Assembly (NCBI GenBank): GCA_964453335.1 | Contig: CAYVOK010000005.1 | Location: 1-64,000 of the forward strand | Length of the DNA: 64,000 nucleotides | DNA from: VGBO01 sp964453335 | GTDB lineage: Bacteria; Actinomycetota; Acidimicrobiia; Acidimicrobiales; CAIXPF01 | Reading direction: 5' to 3' | Shown: one piece after another, positions 18,254 to 25,088 of the stretch | Layout: the number at the start of each line of letters is the position of its first letter | How positions within the stretch are numbered: position 1 is the stretch's first letter | Position numbers and translations under genes: made by a program | The notes under the pieces: model-generated | Database searches by the model: none | What the model saw: the letters and a program-made list of their open reading frames with translations, nothing else | Told to the model about the DNA's origin: nothing

Positions 18254-18537
18254 TCGTCTTCATCTTCATCTTCGTCATCATCCCAATCTTCTTCATCTTC
18301 GTCATCATCCCAATCCTCATCCTCATCCTCATCCTCATCCTCATCGTCATCCCAGTCTTCTTCATCCTCATCGTCATCCAAGTCTTCATCATCTTCTTCA
18401 TCATCCCAATCATCATCCCAGTCATCATCTTCGTCTTCGTCCTCGTCATCATCATACCTGATAGCACATAATTGATCTGAGGCTCTGTAAGTAGTTTCAA
18501 ACAAGTAGTCAATAAATTCCAAATCAAAATTTGACAT
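18250..18537 (-). CDS. highly acidic Asp/Glu/Trp repeat protein
   Basis: The product is 95 aa from the ATG with TAGGAG six bases upstream. Residues 1-28 are ordinary (MSNFDLEFIDYLFETTYRAS), and from about residue 32 nearly every residue is Asp or Glu, broken by single Trp and Leu residues (DDDWDDDWDDEEDDEDL-type units). T4 gp67, a prohead core protein, has a comparable acidic tail, and acidic DNA mimics are another possibility. It lies after the metallopeptidase gene in the minus direction. The alternative frame rich in Met/Arg is a by-product of GAT/GAA repeats. Confidence 0.65.
   Translation of the reverse strand: MSNFDLEFIDYLFETTYRASDQLCAIRYDDDEDEDEDDDWDDDWDDEEDDEDLDDDEDEEDWDDDEDEDEDEDEDWDDDEDEEDWDDDEDEDEDD
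18254..18454. repeat. GAT/GAA-type trinucleotide-rich coding repeat
   Basis: An imperfect tandem array of TCATCN/TCTTCN on the + strand, encoding the Asp/Glu tract of the minus-strand acidic protein. The unit length is a multiple of three, so slippage would keep the frame. Confidence 0.75.
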
Positions 18538-18548
18538 TTTAACTCCTA

Positions 18549-20177
18549 TCAACAGGGCTTATTAGTTGGTCTGCTGCAAGAACCTTTATAGCTTGCATTG
18601 CCACATACACTACTATAGCGTATATTACATGTTTTTTCAACTTTTTTGTCTTCATCTTTCGGTAAATTTGCACAACTGCCATAAGTACAGCAACCGCTGT
18701 TGTTTAGTGGTTTATAACCTTTGCCATACTCTGGAGATCCTGGTATAGTAGAATTATTTTTATAACAATCGCATTGGAAATATCTTCTTGTCAAAGTATT
18801 GTTATCACTCTTATACCACATTGAATTTTCATCACTACTAAATAACTTCTTAGAGAAAATAAATTCAACCAAATCCTTTGCAGCTTTTACGGCATCATCA
18901 AATGGAGTTGTAATCCTTTGCCATGTAAAGAACCCGCCTTTGATTGACATTTCGTCAACTGCTAATTCTACCTTCATATCAGCAAAATTAGATGCGTCCA
19001 TAGGGAATACAGATTCCTTGAAAAGGTCTTGAAGATTTACTACATACTTGTACTTTTCAAGTTTAACAACTCCATCTACAGTACTGAAAACTTTTTCTTT
19101 TTCAATTCCATCTTCACTTGACATATCAACTAGCTTATTAATTCTAAAAATATCTCTCAAAGTGAATACCTTAACTAAAATATCCCTATAGGAGACAGGC
19201 ATTTTACCATCTTCAACCATCCAGTTTTCACAAAATGCTTCATAAAAATTAGCACAACAAGGAACATTAATGCATGCCTTGTAAAATGTTTCTTTTAAGT
19301 AATCCCTAGCTTTTATAATAGCTTCTTTTGTCTTTCCATTTCTTTCATATATTTCAACAAATATATCATAAAATATACCAGTCATTACTCTTGCAAAAGA
19401 ATGAGGTTCTTTTAATAATGCTGAATGACTTCCTTGTGTTGGTAATGTTTCAGGGTTTACATATTTAAATGTATTGTTTGCATCCCTCAATCCACAACCA
19501 AGGTTTAAAGCTATACCGAATTCTTCTGCAACACTACTGACTATATTTGACTGACGTAAATTTCCACCAGTATCTTCTAACAATTTGTTGACAACTGGAT
19601 CAAAATGAAGCGCACAAATCATGGAATGAATATCACCAAACGCTTCATGAAATGACCAGACTTCAATTGATGCAGCACTAAAAAAATCGGGCCTAATTGC
19701 ATCTAGTAAAGCATGTCCTAATTCATGCATTACAATATCAGCAGACAAACTTGTATAAACTGTTTTGTTATTCCTTGAGAAATAAAAGAATTTTAAGAAT
19801 CTTCTATCATAGTATGCATTTGCTTGTTGTCCAGCCATTGGATCAATAGTCAGCTTGTTTACCGCAGCCCATTTCTTTAAACCAAAATAACTATTAAAAA
19901 TATCAATACCTTGGCAGCACAAAGCATAAGCATTAGCAGCCATTCCTTCTTTTGAGGTGAATTGATGCGCCCCAGATGCCAAAAACATACATTCAATAGG
20001 CAAGCCTTTAGGTTCTGGATTTTCTATAATTCCAATTAGATTTGGATAGTTAGGGTCATTATAGTAGAACTTCATCATAGATCTCACCTTTGGTTTTGGA
20101 GTTGTTGTGACTGAAGGCCTTCTGTTTTTAGGAATAAAAATTCCAGCATAGAGTTTGTCAAAAAAGCTTTTAAACAT
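18549..20177 (-). CDS. zinc metallopeptidase (HExxH, M4-like) with Cys-rich tail
   Basis: The product is 542 aa. HELGH at residues 151-155 is the gluzincin zinc site. FHEAFGDIHSM at about 176-186 supplies the third-ligand Glu178 and the following Asp, as in thermolysin-type (M4) peptidases, although the spacing is a little longer. No signal peptide is evident. The last 90 residues contain about ten Cys (YFQCDCYKNN, GCCTYGSC, CNIRYSSVCGN), suggesting a disulfide-rich binding domain. It may digest host surface protein or process virion proteins. It is divergent from the 20203 gene with 25 bases between starts. Confidence 0.7.
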   Translation of the reverse strand: MFKSFFDKLYAGIFIPKNRRPSVTTTPKPKVRSMMKFYYNDPNYPNLIGIIENPEPKGLPIECMFLASGAHQFTSKEGMAANAYALCCQGIDIFNSYFGLKKWAAVNKLTIDPMAGQQANAYYDRRFLKFFYFSRNNKTVYTSLSADIVMHELGHALLDAIRPDFFSAASIEVWSFHEAFGDIHSMICALHFDPVVNKLLEDTGGNLRQSNIVSSVAEEFGIALNLGCGLRDANNTFKYVNPETLPTQGSHSALLKEPHSFARVMTGIFYDIFVEIYERNGKTKEAIIKARDYLKETFYKACINVPCCANFYEAFCENWMVEDGKMPVSYRDILVKVFTLRDIFRINKLVDMSSEDGIEKEKVFSTVDGVVKLEKYKYVVNLQDLFKESVFPMDASNFADMKVELAVDEMSIKGGFFTWQRITTPFDDAVKAAKDLVEFIFSKKLFSSDENSMWYKSDNNTLTRRYFQCDCYKNNSTIPGSPEYGKGYKPLNNSGCCTYGSCANLPKDEDKKVEKTCNIRYSSVCGNASYKGSCSRPTNKPC

Positions 20178-20202
20178 CTACATACCTCACTATCTATATA
20201 AT

Positions 20203-20718
20203 ATGAGTATCGAAGCTAGAATTAAAGAACAAAGGACTATAGAAGCTACAAAAAAAAACCTAATAGGAATGGAAGGCAAAATTTATCTCATTGCTAGGTT
20301 TATAGGCAGTGAAATAGTATATCAAAGTGAAGAACAAAGTACACTAGATGACTACTACGATCAAAGCGACGAATATACAATACCTGTTATCGATGATAGC
20401 ACAATATCTAATGTTGTAGGATATAGTTTTTCTGGTTTAAATTATGGTCATAACTTAGAAATATTTACAGAAGACTATAGCATGACTATAAAATTATACT
20501 ACGAAGGCAGAATAGTTTATAAAGAATCTTCAGGAGAGTTGGAATCATACGCTCCTCATGATTCATGGGAAAAAGTAATTGACTACTTTTATGAAATTGC
20601 TGATAAAAAAATAAAAAAATATCTCGAAGACAAAGAAAAAAGAGAAAAAATGGAAATGCAGTCGTTAAAAAAGAATGCCATAGAAGATTTAGAATCTAAA
20701 TGGGGAAATCTCTTTTAG
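20203..20718 (+). CDS. hypothetical protein with charged C-terminal helix
   Basis: The product is 171 aa. The ATG at 20203 is chosen because the next gene diverges at 20177 and an earlier frame start would overlap it. The N-terminal part is alpha/beta, the middle is acidic (EEQSTLDDYYDQSDEY), and residues 125-171 form a Lys/Glu-rich helix (YEIADKKIKKYLEDKEKREKMEM). No family is recognised. The immediate upstream sequence CTATCTATATAAT is promoter-like and lacks a ribosome site. Confidence 0.55.
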   Translation: MSIEARIKEQRTIEATKKNLIGMEGKIYLIARFIGSEIVYQSEEQSTLDDYYDQSDEYTIPVIDDSTISNVVGYSFSGLNYGHNLEIFTEDYSMTIKLYYEGRIVYKESSGELESYAPHDSWEKVIDYFYEIADKKIKKYLEDKEKREKMEMQSLKKNAIEDLESKWGNLF

Positions 20719-20809
20719 TCATTAAAATATTTTTTAAATAAATATTCCAAAATCGGGAAGCAACAACATAATAATAATAAAAATATAAAAAGATATATTT
20801 CTACTAATG

Positions 20810-21634
20810 TCATGGAGTTACTAAATCTCCAGACTGTAAAACATATGGTGTTTCACATACTTTTATTAAATTTCCACCACCATCATATCCATAAAAAGTC
20901 TTTTTGGCTGCTGCACCAACACCGGCTCCAGCGGGATATTTAATTTCTTCTGTAAGATTGCCAGCAACATAAGTCTTCTTATAAAACCAATATGCATCAC
21001 TACTTCCTGCTAGTAATTCCCAGTCTGCTTTTGGACTGACTGGATTGAATCCTGCAGCAGTAATAATAGCTGCATCAATAGGATTGGCAGGATTCAAAAG
21101 AATTAGTCTATCACCACCTAATTCTGGATATGCAAATCTTTGCTGTATGTCATACTTTGTGAAAAGATTTGGCAATTCTGCAACAGGCGCATTCTTATTA
21201 AAATTAAGAATGGTTTCTGCACTTGTATTGCTTATATAAGCTCTCCAAGTAGCACGATTCTTCTTGCCTTTAATAAGAACTTTATTATTAATAGATGAAT
21301 TGTCTGTTGAAGGATATACAATAGCAGTAAATAAATCAGCGAAAATCGCATTGGTATTCAAAGAATTTACAACTTCGTGTGCTGTTACTGCAGCCAAAGA
21401 TGCACCATTAAGAGCTACAGATAAAGATGCATAATTCATAAACTTGATATCATATGCATAATTAAATGTTAAGATGTTCGATGCAGTCAAATTATATGGC
21501 TCTGCCGCATGGCTAAGCATGTAATCACTTCGATTTGTATTACCCTTAATCTTCCATCCTGTTTGGTACTGTCTGTCAGAACCAATTAAGGATGGTCTGA
21601 ATTCAAAATCGAACACATTCTGAAAAAATGGCAT
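20810..21634 (-). CDS. putative virion structural protein
   Basis: The product is 274 aa with a good GAGGT ribosome site. It is rich in Asn, Ala, Thr, Tyr and Phe without catalytic motifs. It begins MPFFQNVFDFEFRPSLIGSD; a Gly-rich C-terminal part (YGYDGGGNLIKVCETPYVL) follows. Composition fits a head or tail structural protein. The ferritin-like gene lies 16 bases upstream on the same strand. The family is not recognised. Confidence 0.5.
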   Translation of the reverse strand: MPFFQNVFDFEFRPSLIGSDRQYQTGWKIKGNTNRSDYMLSHAAEPYNLTASNILTFNYAYDIKFMNYASLSVALNGASLAAVTAHEVVNSLNTNAIFADLFTAIVYPSTDNSSINNKVLIKGKKNRATWRAYISNTSAETILNFNKNAPVAELPNLFTKYDIQQRFAYPELGGDRLILLNPANPIDAAIITAAGFNPVSPKADWELLAGSSDAYWFYKKTYVAGNLTEEIKYPAGAGVGAAAKKTFYGYDGGGNLIKVCETPYVLQSGDLVTP

Positions 21635-21650
21635 GTTTACCTCAACTTAG

Positions 21651-22109
21651 TCATAGACCACGTAAAATCATTCTTATATTATCTACATCCTTTCTGCTTT
21701 TTTCTAGCTGATCTTCATAAAATATTTCCATCCATCTTCTATCTGGCTCTTCTAGCAAACTCAAATTATCAGAAATTCTTGAAGCATAATTTGAAACAAC
21801 CTCTGATTCCATTTCTAAAGCAAATGTGAGCAATTCTTTTAAATCATAACTTACAATATAAGGATTAAATGTAAATATATCAGAAGTAGTAGAAAAATCT
21901 CCTCCCAAACCTAATATTGCATCTTGAAATTCTAATACATGAGACATTTCACTAGCGGCTTCTTTAGTAAATAATTCTTTATATTCTTCTCTATGAAGGC
22001 CAGAAACCGTTGAAGCTGCGGTTAAATAAAATAACATATGCTTTTTTTCATTTTTCAAGTCAGATAACATATAATTCAAAAAATATGCGTAATTTTGATT
22101 TTTTAACAT
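21651..22109 (-). CDS. ferritin-like di-iron protein
   Basis: The product is 152 aa, close to bacterioferritin and Dps length, and almost entirely helical. The first helix pair carries Glu21 and Glu54-x-x-His57 (EAASEMSHVLEFQDAI), the classical E-x-x-H iron site. The second pair has FALEMESEVVSNY (Glu99-102) and FYEDQLEKSRKD (Glu132, Glu136). The pattern E / ExxH / E / ExxxE is that of ferritin-like carboxylate-bridged sites, though the last His is not in the usual place. It could store or detoxify iron or oxidise a substrate. GGAGGC lies five bases before the ATG. Confidence 0.6.
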   Translation of the reverse strand: MLKNQNYAYFLNYMLSDLKNEKKHMLFYLTAASTVSGLHREEYKELFTKEAASEMSHVLEFQDAILGLGGDFSTTSDIFTFNPYIVSYDLKELLTFALEMESEVVSNYASRISDNLSLLEEPDRRWMEIFYEDQLEKSRKDVDNIRMILRGL

Positions 22110-22125
22110 AAAAGCCTCCTAAATT

Positions 22126-22131
22126 ATTATA
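22126..22131 (-). promoter_or_regulatory. -10-like element CTATAATAAT for the ferritin-like gene
   Basis: Reading the minus strand, TATAAT at 22131-22126 precedes GGAGGC and the ATG at 22109. It predicts a leader of about ten bases that begins at the ribosome site. The divergent terminase gene starts on the other side. Confidence 0.4.
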
Positions 22132-22147
22132 GACCAAGGTGATTTAA

Positions 22148-23905
22148 ATGAGTACTACAAGTTATAAAGAAATTTATAAAAAACGATATGATTTTGAATT
22201 TTATTATTTTGATGATTTACAATTAGAAATCCCGCCAGATGAAAAAATTGAAGATATGAATGGATATTCATTGGAAAGACAACAAGAAGAAATAGCAAAG
22301 TGCATATCTAGCTTTCCATATTTTTGTCACAAATATATTAAAATTCTACATCCAACTAAAGGACTAATCCCATTTTTATTATTTAAATATCAAGAAAGAA
22401 GTATTGAATATTATGAAAAACATAGATTCAATATTATTAGCAAATTCAGACAAGGAGGCTTGACTACTGTTACTTTGCTTTATGGCCTTTGGAAGTGCTT
22501 GTTTCAACTAGATCAGCAAGTCATGGCCTTGTCTAAAACAGATCGTGAAGCAACTAATATCGGTTTAATCATAGACAGAGCCGTTGATCACATGCCAGAT
22601 TGGCTTAAACCTAAAAAAGATGGAAAATGGAATGATCACTTGAAACAATTCCCAGATACAGGTGGAGCACTTCAGTTCTATTCTCCAGAAGCTGCCCGTG
22701 GTAAGTCGGTAACTTTTCTTATCATCGATGAAGCAGCTTTCATACCAGATATGGAATCACATTGGAAAGCTATGTGGCCTGTATTAAGCACAGGAGGATC
22801 ATGCGTTCTTATTAGTACGGTCAATGGACTGGGAAATTGGTACGAAGAAACATATCACAAGGCTATGGAACATAAAAATATGTTTCATGTTATTGACCTA
22901 GACTACTGGGAACACCCAGACTACAACAACAAGAAAAATCCCGGCTGGGTAGAAGAACAAAGGCAGCAACTAGGAGAAAAAGGCTTCCTACAGGAAGTTT
23001 TACGATCATTTTTAGGATCTGGCGAAACTTACTTTCCATCTGAAGTTATAGCAAAATTGGAACAGCAAACAGCTACAACAAAACCAATAAAAAAAGTATT
23101 TGATAAATTCTGTAATAAAGATGCTAGCTCTGAAGAAGCCAATGATTCCATCACAAAAGGCGCTCTATGGATGTGGAGGGAAAGACAAGAAGGACAAGAG
23201 TACATCATCGGCGTTGATTCAGCAGAAGGTATCGGTTCAGATGGAGATAATTCATGCATCCAAATTGTAAATGCAAATACCTTAGAACAATGTGCAGAAT
23301 TTTATAGCAACTTAATTACGCCCCATGATTTGGCACAAGTTGTTAATGAATTAGGAATCTATTACAATAATGCATTGGTAGCTATAGAAGATATGTCAAC
23401 AGGCGGCATTATACTAAATGAATTACAACATACTTATGAATATGAAAATCTTTACTTTTCTGCAAGAAATGGCAAGACATTAAAACCAGGAGTAAAAATA
23501 ACACTAAATAATAGAGGCATAATGTTGCAATCATTGCAGTCAAGAATACTGAATGGTAAACTAAAAGTTAAAAGCAAAAGATTTGTCCGAGAAATAAAAA
23601 CTTTTGAATATAATCCAACAACCAAAAAAGCCCAAGCTGTAAAAGGGAAACATGATGATTCCATCATGGCTTTGGCACTTGCAAATTTTGTAAGAGATGA
23701 AATGTACCGAGATGTTCCAATCGGATTTGAAATCAATGAAAAAGAATCAGAAGAAATGTCAGACATCCGAAAAGAACTCAGAAACAGTTTGGATTCTGAT
23801 ATTCAGAATATATTCGATAACAAAAATAAGGAAAACCAAGATTTAGAAGAATACATAGCCATGTATAGAAAAAATCATACCTTGCTTCGTGAATTTGGAT
23901 GGTAA
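22148..23905 (+). CDS. terminase large subunit (T4 gp17-like)
   Basis: The product is 585 aa, close to T4 gp17 (610 aa). It is the ATP-driven DNA packaging motor with a headful nuclease. The ATPase part has a deviant Walker A at residues 98-107 (SKFRQGGLTT, without the usual GKT lysine), a Walker B at 189-196 (TFLIIDEAAF) and a coupling motif (LISTVNGLG). The C-terminal RNase H-fold nuclease has IIGVDSAEG (first Asp), VAIEDMSTGG and KHDDSIMALALA (last Asp). It opens the head module. Unlike T4, no gp18/gp19 genes lie between it and the portal. Confidence 0.92.
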   Translation: MSTTSYKEIYKKRYDFEFYYFDDLQLEIPPDEKIEDMNGYSLERQQEEIAKCISSFPYFCHKYIKILHPTKGLIPFLLFKYQERSIEYYEKHRFNIISKFRQGGLTTVTLLYGLWKCLFQLDQQVMALSKTDREATNIGLIIDRAVDHMPDWLKPKKDGKWNDHLKQFPDTGGALQFYSPEAARGKSVTFLIIDEAAFIPDMESHWKAMWPVLSTGGSCVLISTVNGLGNWYEETYHKAMEHKNMFHVIDLDYWEHPDYNNKKNPGWVEEQRQQLGEKGFLQEVLRSFLGSGETYFPSEVIAKLEQQTATTKPIKKVFDKFCNKDASSEEANDSITKGALWMWRERQEGQEYIIGVDSAEGIGSDGDNSCIQIVNANTLEQCAEFYSNLITPHDLAQVVNELGIYYNNALVAIEDMSTGGIILNELQHTYEYENLYFSARNGKTLKPGVKITLNNRGIMLQSLQSRILNGKLKVKSKRFVREIKTFEYNPTTKKAQAVKGKHDDSIMALALANFVRDEMYRDVPIGFEINEKESEEMSDIRKELRNSLDSDIQNIFDNKNKENQDLEEYIAMYRKNHTLLREFGW

Positions 23906-23921
23906 ATTACTCATTAAAAAC

Positions 23922-24716
23922 ATGAAAACAAAAACAAACAATATCGAAATTGAATACTCAGAGTATCATGATGCTTTAGATAAATCATTGTATGATGAAT
24001 CTTGGATTCAAAATTTATACAAAGATAAAGAAAACATTATTAGTTTTTTTAAAAGACTTAATGAAACAAGATATATCAGTTTTGCAGCAAACTTTATAAG
24101 AAATCCAGATATCAAAAGAGTTATTGTAGCAAATAATAAAAATACATTAAATAACTCTATTGTTGAACAAATACTAGATGCTGGAAAAGCTAAAGAAAAT
24201 AAAAGAAAAATCGAAGAAATTAAGTCAATTACAAATTATTATGCAAATATTACTGTTGCACTTTTAAATGAATACTCAAATACAACCAGAGACTTTATTA
24301 ATGCAACAATAAAACCATACCCAGAATCAATAGAAGATACATGGAAACCAATAAAAACATTTAGATTAATTCGTGAAAATGATGAAATGGTTATAAAAAT
24401 AACAAATAAAAAAGTTGTAGTAGAAACATTTAATGATGATATTAAAAACTATTTTAATCAAAGAAATATATCAAGAGATTTAAAAAGAGGTTATTTGAGC
24501 AAAGATCAAATATCTGAAAGCTGTCTTAAGAATATTCGTAGACAATTACTTAATCTCAAAGAAGTTATTATCCCAACTAATTTTTGCAGTACAAATAAAA
24601 ATGATAATAATTATAAAATAATTTACAAAGGGAATCAGACAGTTGAATATAATAATGAAGAAGTTTCAATTAGTGGAGAAAACATAAAAGTGTATCAAAT
24701 ATTGGAAGTATCATGA
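23922..24716 (+). CDS. hypothetical protein between terminase and portal
   Basis: The product is 264 aa from the ATG at 23922; an in-frame GTG at 23889 inside the terminase end is an alternative. Lys-, Asn- and Ile-rich, mainly helical in the first 150 residues, with strands near the C-terminus (NYKIIYKGNQTVEYNNEEVS). No family is recognised. It lies in the head module and overlaps the next gene by ATGA, so it is likely expressed with head genes. Confidence 0.55.
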   Translation: MKTKTNNIEIEYSEYHDALDKSLYDESWIQNLYKDKENIISFFKRLNETRYISFAANFIRNPDIKRVIVANNKNTLNNSIVEQILDAGKAKENKRKIEEIKSITNYYANITVALLNEYSNTTRDFINATIKPYPESIEDTWKPIKTFRLIRENDEMVIKITNKKVVVETFNDDIKNYFNQRNISRDLKRGYLSKDQISESCLKNIRRQLLNLKEVIIPTNFCSTNKNDNNYKIIYKGNQTVEYNNEEVSISGENIKVYQILEVS

Positions 24717-25027
24717 ACACAAATGAAAAACAATTACTAAAAATAAAAGATCAATTAATAGAAATCTACAAATTAATACCTGATCAATTCGCTCTTGCAA
24801 AAACAAAAAACAATCTTAAAAATACAATTGACTCTATAACAGAAGTACAAACTAAAAGACAAAGAAGACAAATTGAACAACAAAAAGAAGCTATGAAAAA
24901 GCCAGTTTTCTTCGGAACAATAGAAGATGCACAAGCAGCTTTGAAAGCTTTAGATAAAATGATGCAAGAAGAACAAAATAAAATCGATTCACAAAACAGC
25001 GGTCCAAATGAACTTCTAAATGGATAA
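24713..25027 (+). CDS. small coiled-coil protein in the head module
   Basis: The product is 104 aa, basic and helical. Residues 5-65 have a heptad-like pattern with QTKRQRRQIEQQKEAMKK, and the end is LKALDKMMQEEQNKID. Its ATG overlaps the TGA of the previous gene (ATGA). The portal gene follows after about 60 bases. It may be a head-assembly helper; the function is not recognisable. Confidence 0.55.
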   Translation: MNTNEKQLLKIKDQLIEIYKLIPDQFALAKTKNNLKNTIDSITEVQTKRQRRQIEQQKEAMKKPVFFGTIEDAQAALKALDKMMQEEQNKIDSQNSGPNELLNG

Positions 25028-25088
25028 GCTGTTTTTGATATAGATCGCATAACTATAATTATATTGTAAATCATTTTAAGGGAGAGAT

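Noticed and set aside
18237..18527. Minus-strand Met/Arg/Lys-rich frame (MTRTKTKMMTGMM-type)
   Set aside because: It is the +1 reading of the GAT/GAA repeat that encodes the acidic protein, which has the ribosome site and a normal N-terminus.
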